From: Physocladia obscura
Taxonomy: Eukaryota; Chytridiomycota; Chytridiomycetes; Chytridiales; Chytriomycetaceae
Reading direction: 5' to 3'
DNA: 21,165 nt
Assembly (NCBI GenBank): GCA_027596945.1
Contig: JADGJH010000232.1
Coordinates: forward strand, 2,930-24,094
Shown: in pieces, positions 1 to 10,646 of the stretch
Layout: each line of letters opens with the position of its first letter
How positions within the stretch are numbered: the first letter of the stretch is position 1
Position numbers and translations under genes: made by a program
The notes under the pieces: model-generated
Told to the model about the DNA's origin: nothing
The model's input: the letters and a program-made list of their open reading frames with translations, nothing else
Databases searched by the model: none

Positions 1-38
1 TTTTTTTTTTTTTTTTCAGGTTTGTTGACAATACTTAC

Positions 39-1045
39 TTGACCGTTTTCCAGGCATTCTTTATCCCAGTAAACACGAATATTTCTGAAATTACCGTGCT
101 CGTCACAAATGCGCTGCGTTTGTAAGCGAAAATACAGTTCCATTGCTATCTTTGCATCTGTTGCGACACGGTAAGATATGAAAAAATCGTATGTCTGTTG
201 AGACAGCATCCAGCCACTGCACGCATGAAGATAAGCAGACGGATCATCTAATACAGTTTCTTGAGGAGATTGAATACCAAAAGTATTACTTGAGTATGTA
301 TTTTGTAATCTGGTGACTAAATCCGAAATTGCAAGTGGAAAATAAGAAGTAGACAAACTCGATTTTGATGTGGGCAAAAGAACCGAAGAATCCAAATTCA
401 TTTCTTTGATACTATTAAGAAGTCTCACGTTCTCCTCTTTTTTCTCTGCAAGTTCAGATCGGAGCTTATAGATTTGCTCTTTTGCTTTAGCGATGGAATA
501 AATCTCTTCAGGATGCAATGAAGGGTTGTCTTTGGTTTCGTGCTTTAAAAGAAGTGAAGCAGCGGATAGGACTGCTGTATAGTGAGGCATCGCTTTATAC
601 GCGCTATATGCTGTTTGATCTTCAACAGTATTCGAATCGGGGACAGTTAGCGCGTCAAAATGTTCAGCATTATAACGCAGCTTAGAAAAAAATGCAGACA
701 GCGATTTATCGGCTTCAGTCTTGCCCAAATGTTTACTTCTGGCAAAAGCATCGGCAAGGAGCTTGAGATCCGTTTGTAATTGATCCTTTCCAATGATAAA
801 AGTTAATTTCGCAATGATCAATAGATGTACTCAGATACCAATTCATTGGCTATTTTATCCGGCTTAAGCTTGTGAATTTCTGATTTGTCCTCCAGTTTTT
901 TCAAGTTGTTCTCAGTATCAGCCGTCGTTTTGGATGCGCCATTATTATCAACGATAGTTTGAACAGGACTGAACAAGGCATTCACGTGTTCGAACGATGA
1001 ACCGACCCAACGCGCCTGGTTGTTAGGATTGTTTTGCGGAGTCAT
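39..1045 (-). CDS. Coiled-coil/TIR-domain protein, partial (3' end beyond window)
   Basis: Two exons on the minus strand: 1045-839 (69 codons) and 785-39 (249 codons), joined by a 53-bp phase-0 intron (gtatct...aaag). A further donor (gtaagt) starts at 38, so the gene continues beyond the left edge. The start ATG at 1045 begins a polar N-terminus. Residues about 162-199 are Lys/Glu-rich with heptad-like leucines and look like a coiled coil. From about residue 268 comes a TIR domain: box 1 reads YDFFISYR, followed by an amphipathic helix, then a box-2-like VYWDKECLENG. The region that would hold the catalytic Glu of TIR NADases lies outside the window, so enzyme activity cannot be judged. TIR domains act as NAD-cleaving or scaffold modules in immunity and cell death; the role in a fungus is unknown. 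Domain call firm, function inferred. Confidence 0.82.
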
Positions 1046-2440
1046 CTATTCTGATCAAATTTCAATCCTTCGGCTTGTGAAATGAATCCCCTTAAAAAAA
1101 AATTGTGTTCAAATCCACAGAAGGACAGTGTTACCTGCGATTAAACCTGACCGCCGTAATTTCCGTATACTCTGCGAAATAATCATTTTCTTTTTTGGAA
1201 AGGAATGGAATTTCGATTTGCGAATTTACATTGCCACATGATGAATATATTCAAAATGTTTCGAAATTCACCCAAAAAAACTGCGAGAAATGATTCATAT
1301 GCTTGAAAACTCCAATTTTCAAGATTTCAAGATTTTGCCAAACTTCTTGCAGGCAGAAGTTTCCCCAAATACTGTGAACACATTTTTGAACACTCAGTGG
1401 CAAAATGAAATTTCCAGATAAATAACTCAAGAAAATCAAAAATAAAATAAACACAAGTTTTCGGCTTTTTTTCGTGCATTTTTTGAAGTTTGAATCGTAT
1501 TTCTAGGAACAGTTATTGATTGCATTCAAAAAAAATCAAAAACATATAAAGATGGGAAAATTTCTCCACCGTTGCACGAATGCAAATGCATCTGTGGGGT
1601 GAAATGTGCGGGGATCAGACCACCTTTTGCAAAGATGCGGGCTTTTGTGTCAATTTAAATAAACCCATTTTATTGGACCTTCTTGCAGCTCACAAACGAG
1701 CCTTCTGCATAGAAGTACATGACATAATTTAAACTTAGATCCTGTAACACCACCGTTTACGTGTCATCGCCGCCCCCTCAAGTCAATAATCGGAGCTAAT
1801 CGGTGGCTTAAAAATTTTGTCGCCACCCAAAACTGAAACTGAAAAATGTAAAACTTCTAGCGCAAGTTGTTGATGAGATACGCTGGTAATTGTAGAAATA
1901 GTTAATTTTCTAAGTAAAATTATCAATTTAGCATCTTAAAGTGCGCACTTTTACTAATTTGGCTGTTCAAGAGTGAGCCTACTGTTATCACAGATCCTTT
2001 GCGAATCATCTTCACGAGGTGGTGCATATTTTGTTCATTCCTGCTTTCGCTATTCGTCGCTGCGAAGGAACTCACCTGATACTCGCTTTATTCACTGCAA
2101 AAAAGTCGAATTTGTTCGCAGATTTGCGGTAATTGCTCCAACAACAAAATTTATGTATCATCAAAGCGTTATGAGCTCTGACAACTAAATTTACTTTCGT
2201 GGGCTGAAATATCGTAATATCATCTGTATTTATATGAGTGCCACCCAAATCATCATATTCAGAGAGAAAATTTCCTAGAATTTTCTATGAAACTTGGAAT
2301 TGTTTCTGTAAAATATTTCACCAAAAATGATATTGGCTATTGTTGTTGCCTTGATTCTCCGCCTCGTTAATGCGGTATACATTGCCAATGTGCCAATTTT
2401 TTATTTTTTTTATTTGAGAGTTGGCATCGCCAATAATTAA
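1046..2440. other. Intergenic, no supported gene
   Basis: AT-rich sequence between the divergent TIR gene and the GH115 remnant. Stops are frequent in all frames, and the longest open stretch (71 codons at 1973-2188, plus strand) shows no recognisable domain. An ATG at 2326 opens a hydrophobic leader-like stretch (MILAIVVALILRLVNA) of about 35 codons; it could be the displaced signal peptide of the decayed GH115 gene or chance. The first few hundred bases left of 1046 should contain the TIR gene promoter, but no clear box is visible. Confidence 0.5.
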
Positions 2441-3789
2441 AAACTCGCTGATGAGTACGGAATCGTTATAAGAACATCTCATCAAGAGTCAATGATGCAC
2501 GCCACAGAAGATTGGAATGCTTTAGAGAATTGGAATACTTTTGGTAACGCTGATCGGAATTTTACCTGCAATTCTGCAGTTTTACTCGATTTTTGGGAGA
2601 CGAAAATCCAGAGGGCCGCTTTGTATGAGTGGTATGTTATTGTGGGAATCTGATGGAACGGATATTTGCAATAAAAAAAAAATGTTCAACTATTTTTCTT
2701 TCTTTTTTGATAAATAGTTCTACTATGTTTGGATTTTATTGGAGATCCTCGTTTTTATAAATGGATCAATATAAATCACATTCCTAAAATCTGTGAACAG
2801 CTTCCAATTCCATCTAATTTTCAACTTGCCAGATAAAATATTCGTGGTCAAAGTTTGAAATTAAAAGGCAGATATAGCAAACTGGAACCAGAATAATCTG
2901 AAAATGTACTTAAAAAATTGATCGGAAGTGAATTTGAAAATGTCGATCACTCAATAGTTGCATGGCTTGTCAATTCGTACACGAAATGCAACAGCCGCCG
3001 CAAATTAGAATTGCTTGATGTGGATGCGTATTTTTAATCTAGGAACCAAAGTAATTTCATTTGTTGCATTTTCTGCAGACAGTTGGGTTACAATTTCTCA
3101 CTCTGAAGGAATTTTAAGCGCTAGTGATGAAAAGGAAATTTTTGTTCCAATTGATTGGGTTCCAGTTCCACAAAATGCAACATCATTCCCTCGATTTTAT
3201 TTTTTAGTTTGGTACAAAAAACAACAAATGTTACCATTGATATCTCAATAAAAATAAAACCCTCTGTTAGTGCATTTAAAGGGTAGGTTGAAGAAGATGA
3301 TATGTGATTTGATATTTCTCCTGTTATAAACTTCATTCAGTTTATTGCTCAAGTACTGACTTTTTTTATTTGCCACAGTCCATTGAAGCTAAGCATTGGA
3401 CCTGAAACATTGGTGTTAGTTCTGTTAAGTGAAAATCTTTACCAAACTATGGTCTAACGTTAGGAGCAATGACACCATTTCCGGATACAGCAAAATCTTT
3501 AGTAAATCAAACAACCTGTCTTGTTTTGGAATACGAAATTTTTCTTTTCGCAATACCAACCAATAGTTTGCTCAGTATCACAACATACTTGGCATCAGCC
3601 TTGAATCATGAAGTATCCTCACCCTCTATTTTTCAACCAATTCCCACTGCTGCGGCTGGAAAATTTCCAGCAATGTCGAATGATATAGTGGCAAGTAATA
3701 TTGTGAGAATTATTTCCACACAATATTATATGTGCTTCACAATAGAACTCACACAATCAAGTTCTGGATGCATGAACCAAATATTGTGA
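2441..3789 (+). pseudogene. Decayed GH115 (xylan alpha-1,2-glucuronidase-type) gene
   Basis: Four fragments in order match the GH115 plan but sit in different frames with stops between. (1) 2441-2652: LADEYGIV then TSHQESMMHATEDW and FWETKIQRA, like the catalytic-domain segment usually read as ADE.GIVMGTSHHEPMMRA. (2) 3015-3195: a beta-rich C-terminal piece with SADSWVTISHSEG and VPIDWVPVP, continuing after a frameshift with NVTIDISIKI and a stop-broken G-VEEDD. (3) 3448-3711: YGLTLGAMTPFPDTA, LEYEIFLF, YLASALN. (4) 3746-3789: HTIKFWMHEPNIV, the terminal beta-sandwich strand. Only about 360 bp separate fragments 1 and 2, where an intact enzyme would have several hundred residues, so there is a large internal deletion; the N-terminal third is absent too. 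The intact enzyme would be secreted and remove (methyl)glucuronic acid from xylan. Confidence 0.85.
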
Positions 3790-5198
3790 GTAAAATCAAA
3801 TATCCCTTGATCATCAAAAGTATTGATGACTGTGCAAACTTCATGACAGATTGTTTATTGAGTCCTACAAAGAATGATACAAGTATTACCGGTCGCCTCA
3901 ATTTGATCAACGAAACTGGCCGCTTTACCAAGAAGAACGCGTTTGCCACTAATGATGCACGTGACTTTGTCAGAACAAAAACTGATCAAATTTTTTATCG
4001 TGTATTGGGTGCAAAATGAGTTGGTGACACCAGAAAAGAAGAAAAAAATAAAAAACATAAAAAATCTCTCTTCTAAAATAAACCATTATTATTTAGCTGC
4101 TATAAAAAGTACGAGCTATAAAAGTGTAGTCATTATCCTCATTTTTCAATACGTATTTTGGATGGAAAATAACAGTATGCAGCATTGGAAGAAAAAATAA
4201 GTGATATTATGTATTCAAAACAATTTTAACGAGGTCGAAATAAAGGATAACTGCACATCGACTCAAAGTGAACTACTGGCTTGCTAATTTCTAGAATTAT
4301 TATCAAAATTTACAGCGGACTAGGAAAGAAATCACGTTTTGGGTTGGAGGGTTCGTAGGCTTGCAAAAATTTTGGAAAAGACAAAAAGAACAAGTTCAAA
4401 AATTGAACCTTGGGTCCTTTTTAAGCGCTTTCTTTTTTAAAATCGTCCTTTTCTTTAGATTATTTTATTAAGTTATCTTCCGTTTATTCTTTTGATATTT
4501 TTTTAAGGATCATTCGTTTTTAATCAAAAAAAATAGTAATAGTGATAAGAACAAAAAATTGGCCTAAAGATACAGCAAGTATTCCGGCAAATGGTTAAAA
4601 ACAGTGTTTTATTCATACAATCGAAAGGCGTTTTGCCGACAAGTCTTGAACTTGAAATTGTAAAGTTTCCAAGATTTTTCTGAACCCTATTAATTACCAT
4701 GGAATGAAATCCAAATTATTATTTTCCAAATATATTTTAAAAACCTGTTTTGGTCAAGGAAACATTTCTATACATTCGGCAAAGCACACAGTAATAGCTT
4801 TCTGGGCAGCATTTCTCAATCCCAAACTATACAACAAATACTCAGAAGTTAACATACATTCTGGAATATGCTTTTTTTTGAAGAACAAAGCTCTATAATT
4901 GGCCATTAGGATTATTGTGCAAATTTACGTATTGACCCATGAAAACAAAATTGCGTCATAATCCTTGAATGTTCAGGGCCCAAAAAAATTTCAAACCCTA
5001 CTGTAACATTTCCATCAGTTTGCGGTCAAAGTTCGTAGCATCTTCAGGATAAAAATTGCAGAAGATAAGAGAAAGTTTCGGCACATAGCAAGCTGATGCA
5101 AATGAATACTTTATTGAAACATTTTTGCGAATCAAAAACGGCGTGCAAACAATCATCGGACTGATATCTTGGCGATTTTGAATTTTAATTTGTTCTGA
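3790..5198. other. Intergenic, no supported gene; contains chitin synthase promoter
   Basis: The open frame of the last GH115 fragment runs on to 4019 (about 76 more codons), but its product is unlike GH115 and unrecognised. The rest is strongly AT-rich with A and T runs and no domain-bearing frame. The 200 bp before 5199 should hold the chitin synthase-like promoter; I see no convincing TATA or factor site. Confidence 0.45.
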
Positions 5199-7378
5199 AT
5201 GAGAAGTGTCAACCTGAGTTCGACATCACGTTCCTCGTCAGTGCCAGACGACATCGAATCTCTTGATGCATATGGCACACAAGGAACGTTGACATTGTCT
5301 GACGAGGACATGTCGAACTATCCGCGCACCAACACCTTTCAAAATGACAAGTCGCCCAGCCAATCTTCGCGATACAATACAGACGATCTTATCCAAAGCC
5401 AGAACTCGTACTTACAAGCATCGAGTTTTACAACTTTAACAATAGGTGACTATGAATTCACGCCTGCGACAAAGGCAGTCAAAGCTACTGCCAGAAAACA
5501 AATCAACCCAGTCAAGTCGACTCATAAGCCTACGGTGCTTTCGTCGATATTTCACATCTGGAGTCCATTTTGGTTTTTTGGAACAATTGTCCTGACCGGT
5601 ACTATTGTGGCCACTGTCTATACTTCAGAAACTTTGATTACGGTAATTCTCTCGACACTGGTCTTTCTTGCAATTCCAGAGCTATTGGTTTTCATAATTG
5701 CTTTTGGCTCGAATTTTATAAATGTTATCAAGAACCCAGAACACTCAACTTCACGTATTCTGGCTGTGTTTATGCTTTTACTTACAACTTCAATTCGTTG
5801 TTGCTTTGTATGCTTTCTCTTTCTCGCACCTGCGTTTGGTAATAGACTCACCGGCAACCAACAAATTATTGTTAATGGCTTGCAGCATATTTTCATGTAT
5901 GTTGTTAGTGGGTGGTGGATTGTAACGATCTGTATTCCTCCTGTTATGGCGACAGTTTATTCTTTCAAATACGGCAGTGGCAATCGCCGCTTGACGTTGA
6001 ACAATGGCACAACTTTTTCGGATTCTAATCTGCCCAGATTTATTCTCATTCTGCCGGTATTCAATGAAGAATTGTCTCTCCTAATTGCGGGGATCGATTC
6101 AATTCTTGACTCTGACTATAATCCATCAAAGATTGTACTCCATGTTGCTTTTGACTCTTATGAAATCAGCGCGTTGTATTTGGGTCTTTTGAAGTATTTT
6201 TGTATGGATCTTTTTATTAAAGTTTTTTACACTATCGATCATTGATAAACGCACAAATTAAAAAACAGCAACAATAGCGGCAACTGGTCCGGAAGAAATC
6301 GTTGAGACTGAACAAACTATACAATTTATAGCTAAAAGTGCTACTATTTATCTACATCGTTGGCATCATGGCGGAAAGCGTACCGCGCAGGCTTCGACGT
6401 GGAAGTTTATTCAGGAGAAAACAACAGTAAATCCTGATGATGTCATTATTTTGACTGACTCAGACAATTACAGTTAGTCAACAATTGTTTTATTAAGACT
6501 ATTCATTGTTTGCTCTTTTCTTATATATTTTATTAGCATACTCAAATGCTCTGAACAATCTTGCTGTCTTGTTTCATGAAAATCCACAAAAACTCGCTTA
6601 TGCTGGTTATATGAGTTGCATGAGCACGCCCCCAAAATGGTATAAACTTAACATGATCCGCATTCTTCAAGATACGGAGTATGTCTGCAGCGAAAATAAC
6701 CGAGTTTTTGAGCTTGCTCTTGGTAGCGTCAACTGTCTACCGGGAGCATTTACTGCCATTCGTTACACTGCTTTGCAGACTATTGCGCCACTTTACTTTG
6801 AAGTTGACTTGCCAGATTCCACAATCACCCAATATCATCAATACAAGCTTGGCGAAGATCGATACTTAACACATTTGGTCCACGTCAATTTCAAGCCATT
6901 CACTATAGGATTTTGCCCAGCTGTTCGCTGCGAAACTGATCCTCCGGACACAATTATGAAGTTTATCAAGCAACGACGTAGATGGATGCTTGGCGCCGTT
7001 GCCAATGAAGCATATATGCTCGCAACACCTTCTCTGTGGTTGAAATTTCCACTACTTTTGTTTTTTAAGACATTGCAAATGTCATGGCGCGCGACAAGCT
7101 TTTCGCAGTTTGTTGTATTCGCGAATGCCCTTTGGCTACTGATTCAACATCCGTCCAACATGAAAATCTATTTGATTTCAGTTCTCGTACCATTTGGACT
7201 GGCGTGGATTTCTTCTACATACTTGGGTTTGATTGTCAGTAAACCAAAGACTGGCTTAATGTGGCCGATTTTGATTGCATTTCAGACATGTATTCAAGTA
7301 TTTATTGACTGGTATTCAATCAAAACCTGGAATTGGAAAACTTGGGGAGGTCCCAGATCTGCTATTTCGACGGTATAG
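5199..7378 (+). CDS. Chitin synthase-like glycosyltransferase (GT2)
   Basis: Membrane enzyme expected to polymerise GlcNAc from UDP-GlcNAc into chitin. Exons 5199-6201, 6269-6472 and 6537-7378, with phase-1 introns of 67 bp (gtatgg...cag) and 64 bp (gttagt...tag), give 682 residues. The first about 115 residues are polar and Ser/Thr-rich. Several membrane segments follow (about 120-255). The GT2 core has LPVFNEE, a metal/sugar-nucleotide TDSDN (D398, D400), GEDRYLTHL (E509, D510, the catalytic-base region) and KQRRRWMLG (QRRRW 548-552), the chitin synthase signature set. At least three membrane segments close the protein. LGEDR plus QRRRW with this layout resembles division II (Chs3-like) enzymes, but it is shorter, with no myosin or cytochrome b5 module. 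A poly(A) signal lies at 7507. Not a processive cellulose or hyaluronan synthase by motif, though that distinction is by eye. Confidence 0.88.
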
Positions 7379-7506
7379 TCGTGGATTTCTATTATTTTTT
7401 TTTTGTCGGCAAATATAGAGTTGCTTTTTTTTTTTTGGTTTCTTTCCCTCGTCCTCAATTTTTAAAAAAGTTTTCTATGACATAAAACTGGCTAGTCGCA
7501 ATCTTC

Positions 7507-7512
7507 AATAAA
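7507..7512 (+). terminator. Possible poly(A) signal of the chitin synthase-like gene
   Basis: AATAAA about 130 bp after the TAG stop, following T-rich sequence. It is the first canonical hexamer downstream. Assigned by position only. Confidence 0.4.
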
Positions 7513-9096
7513 AACACACTAAACTCTCTCTTTCTTTGTCATCGCCTTTACAGCAACCCGGTTCAAATCTTCAACTAATTATCCGCAATCCAACCTTTCA
7601 GGTTCCCAGCACCTAATAACAGCCGGGCTCACCTTTGTTTTCAAATTTAACGACTCCTGGATTGTTAAGAATTTGAGTATTGGGATCGATTAGCAGAATT
7701 TCAAGGAGGAGGACAAGTTTTGTTTCCGATTTATCAGATTGCATGGCCTTCCTTTCAATCATTTTATCTGCCTTTTATGCAGATCCTGCACAATATGTTC
7801 ATGAGTTTAACCTTTGCCTTTTTGAATATAATCTGATTCCCAATAGCGTACAAATATTTTGAAACAATAACCGTGATTTTTTTTCCTGATTGGCATCATT
7901 TAACCAAATACTTTTGTGGTGCTGTTTTTTTGCCAATTTGAATGAATAGGTCCAAATTATTGATTGTGAAGCTGTCTAGCTTTTTGTCCCCTCCATACAG
8001 ACTGAGAAATAATCTTGATCTCTCATGCAACAAGGGGCTGGTGGATAAGAGCATGCACTTTCCAGTGGAAGTCTGCCAATAACCGCAAATCTACAGTTGA
8101 ATTTGCATTGCACTGTGCTTAGACTTTCTAAACAGAAATAACATCACTGCTGGAACACAACGTTTTCAGTTCAAGGGATGGGTGTAGTTGTTGGTTTTGA
8201 ACATGCAGCAGATGTTGAAGGGAGTTTTGCACCATTGCATTCAATGGCATTTACAAAGTCTTCCAGTTTTGTTTCACAGTTTATAAACTGTTTCTTGTCT
8301 CATGATTTATCATGGTGACATTTCTGTCATTTTTTTTATTCAGGGAAATTCTACTTTTGAAGTCCAGTTTGATGGAAAACACAATAATTACACTATTTGA
8401 AAAAAAGTCTTGATATGGATAAATTGCTAGAAACAAAAAAGGTAACAGAAGCTTTACACTCATATTTGTATGTGTCACGGAAATTTTTGATTGCAAATTT
8501 GCGCTCTAGAGGAATAAACGAATAAACCAAAGGACATCCTGGCAGTATTGGTTAAACTAGCTGATTGGCCCCAGAATTTCCAGCATATTGGTGATTCAAG
8601 TTGCAGTCGAGTGGTTTTATTACTTACATTGAATGGAATTTTAAATGGTATGAAATTTTCTCATTTTGATTCGTTAAGAAATATTTTTTTTAAAATAAAT
8701 TTTACAGTATTTATGGAAATGAAACTGGAAATGAAGAATCGATAAAATAGACAAATGCAAAATTTGTTTTGGGGAGGCATTTGTAAATATGTTTAATAAT
8801 ACTGATTATCAATTTCAAATTTCAAACCCATAAGGAATAATCAGGCTCCTTTAACTCATATTTTGTATTTAGACTACCCAATGTACAGTTTTAGCTTAAT
8901 TTCTGGATTGATTATAGCATCAATTACACTCAGTGATTTATGAATATCAGTATTGAATTGCTGCAATTTTCGCCTCTGGCTACTTTTGAAGCAATTTAAC
9001 TGAACTAACAGGTAACAATTTTTTATTATAAAACATTCGGTTATCCTGATTGTTTTGCGTCCGCAAATAATTTGTCCAGTTTGGCTTACTCATGTG
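7513..9096. other. Intergenic with short open fragments, nothing assignable
   Basis: Plus-strand open stretches of 45-65 codons occur near 7660-7860, 8179-8322 and 8520-8742. Some look protein-like, for example LAEFQGGGQVLFP around 7690 and KPKDILAVLVKLADWPQNF around 8530. They sit in different frames, lack splice continuity and match no family I can name. They may be remains of an old gene or chance. No RNA gene seen. Confidence 0.35.
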
Positions 9097-9579
9097 TCAA
9101 ATAGGTGAAACCAAAACCAATACGTGATATATTATGTCGTCGGATTCGGGCACATCAAAGAAAGATACTTTGGCTGTTGAGTTCATAACCTGCGAAAAAC
9201 AGAAATTAAGGATGCATATGAGTTCGTAGACAACGGCGCGCACCTTGAATACAAATCCATAAATGGGCAAACACGCGCCCGCAACGGATCGAAACTCCGA
9301 ATATTGATCCAGTTCCTTTTCTGCGTTTTCTCCAAAAGCTTCGAAATTGAGGACTGCTCTCGATCGCCTGATTTGTGTCAGGGTGAGACCGCCAGCGTGA
9401 GTCTTGCCCGTGATTCGGATGAGCGTGAGTTTGTCGGCCGAAACGTGGTCCAGCTCGGGGCTCTTGGCAGCGCGAATTGCTTCCTTGAGTTCGCCAACTG
9501 TAAGCGACTCGTCGAATTCGACGCCGAATCCGGTGAAGCTTGCATCATTCGACAAAACGCAATTCGTTTTCTTAGTCAT
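9097..9579 (-). CDS. Crinkler (CRN) header-domain protein lacking a C-terminal effector domain
   Basis: The ubiquitin-like CRN header is recognisable: VGELKEAIRAAKSPELDHV, SADKLTLIRI, and a closing HVLVLVSP that corresponds to the HVLVxxP motif marking the end of the header/DWL region. I start at the ATG at 9579 (MTKKTNCVL), because CRN headers begin this way; an in-frame ATG at 9636 would add 19 residues. A 54-bp stretch (9243-9190, gtgcgc...cgcag, Lys codon AAG before the donor) has intron signals and keeps frame, so exons 9579-9244 and 9189-9097 give 142 residues. The stop comes directly after HVLVLVSPI, exactly where oomycete and chytrid CRNs normally join a variable C-terminal domain (nuclease, kinase or other). 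No such domain is readable downstream. CRNs are modular secreted or nuclear effector and inter-organism proteins; this one is header-only or truncated. No classical signal peptide, which is normal for chytrid CRNs. Confidence 0.8.
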   Translation of the reverse strand: MTKKTNCVLSNDASFTGFGVEFDESLTVGELKEAIRAAKSPELDHVSADKLTLIRITGKTHAGGLTLTQIRRSRAVLNFEAFGENAEKELDQYSEFRSVAGACLPIYGFVFKVRAVVYELICILNFCFSQVMNSTAKVSFFDVPESDDIIYHVLVLVSPI

Positions 9580-9678
9580 TTTGCTGCTGTTTTTTGTCAA
9601 TACACTGTTCCAATTATTTTTTGAACGATTTGTCATCGATCACGCAATCAAACATCCAATTTCACTGTGGGGTATTTA

Positions 9679-9975
9679 TTAATACATTGCATGAAATATA
9701 AGCATAAGAATTATCTGCTCTGATTTCAGATTATCGCGTATATTAACGCTTTCATCATACATTTCCATTCGGCTGCTGCCAGACACGTTTAGCATCCACA
9801 AACTGCGAATTTCCCTGAAAATATTGAAAATCGTCTGTAAATGTCCAGCGCGATTAACTGCATTTGGTTTGGCAATGACATTGTATTTGTCATTTATTGC
9901 TGAAACCGAATCACCATTAACATGCAAATTCAATGCAAATAATAAATTTCCTTTCCATACCCATTTCTTAGCCAT
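9679..9975 (-). CDS. Hypothetical protein, 98 codons, upstream of the CRN header gene
   Basis: Single open frame from ATG (MAKKWVWKGN) to stop, ending about 100 bp before the CRN start and on the same strand. Composition is protein-like (RAGHLQTIFNIFREIRSLW looks helical and amphipathic), but I do not recognise the family. No signal peptide or membrane segment; the last residues are hydrophobic. The sequence before the ATG has no obvious upstream exon. It may be a real small gene, a separate exon, or part of a degraded gene. Function unknown. Confidence 0.35.
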   Translation of the reverse strand: MAKKWVWKGNLLFALNLHVNGDSVSAINDKYNVIAKPNAVNRAGHLQTIFNIFREIRSLWMLNVSGSSRMEMYDESVNIRDNLKSEQIILMLIFHAMY

Positions 9976-10563
9976 TGTAATTTAAAAATATTAGCAAAGT
10001 TACTTTGAGGAAATAATACCGCTGTTGAGCCAAACAGCGTAAAATGTGAATTTTTGTTTCCATGACATAACATTTGTCATTGCAGAAAGCACCAATAATT
10101 TTTACATAAATTCAACAATGATCCGCGAGCATATATACCAATAAATAACTCACCTGTTTATAGCGTCGTTCCAATTATTTTACCTTTTGTGGCGCTTAAT
10201 GGCTTGATTTCATCGGTCACTTTACCGATCTTATCATTCTTAAACTTTTGAAAATTCACAAATAAGCGTATTAATGGGTTCGAATATCCGATTATTCCTT
10301 CTTTATACTCAAAATTTCAAATTTTTGTGTATTTATTGGAGGTTTAATTGAAGCCAACTTCGCTGGCCATGCCGAATCTGAAATTTTCGTGGAAAATTTT
10401 CAGCAGTGCCACTGTTATCAATTTTTCAATGCAAATTCCTTGACATAAACTCTTCGAAACTCAAACTCAAATAGTTTGCAAAAATTAATTTAAATTTCTG
10501 CGCAAGAAAACCGGAAGAAAGCGGTGCATATTTTCAAAAATTTGCTATGAAAATTCGGCAAGC

Positions 10564-10576
10564 CTGGATAAGATAC
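10564..10576 (+). promoter_or_regulatory. 13-bp GATA-containing box, copy 1
   Basis: CTGGATAAGATAC, identical to the copy at 10647-10659 and placed about 150 bp before the amine oxidase ATG. It contains two GATA cores. The flanking bases do not fully match the fungal HGATAR consensus (G before GATAAG; C after AGATA), so GATA-factor binding is a suggestion. Confidence 0.4.
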
Positions 10577-10646
10577 ACCATTCTCCTATCAATTTTCCTT
10601 GATTTTCAAAATGGTCATGTGTGACCGAATGTTGGCAATAAATTTT

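Noticed and set aside
1..38. Poly-T run followed by CAG, resembling a polypyrimidine tract plus splice acceptor on the plus strand
   Set aside because: It lies inside the minus-strand TIR gene's intron at the contig edge, and no plus-strand exon follows; the homopolymer may simply have ended the assembly.
1560..1810. Locally GC-rich stretch checked for a tRNA or structured RNA
   Set aside because: No cloverleaf, no GGTTCRA T-loop box, and no convincing pairing; only short repeats of AATCGG.
2326..2440. Signal-peptide-like ORF starting MILAIVVAL
   Set aside because: Only about 35 codons, then a stop; cannot be joined convincingly to the GH115 fragments.
3855..4200. Overlapping short frames on both strands after the GH115 remnant
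   Set aside because: Low-complexity Lys/Ile- or Phe-rich translations of AT-rich DNA without domains.
5570..5925. Extra frames on both strands within chitin synthase exon 1
   Set aside because: They are shadows of the long, motif-bearing chitin synthase frame.
9304..9682. Two plus-strand frames opposite the CRN header
   Set aside because: Antisense shadows; the minus-strand frame carries the recognisable CRN motifs.
10270..10290. GGTTCGAAT resembling a tRNA T-loop
   Set aside because: No A box or acceptor stem at suitable distance upstream.
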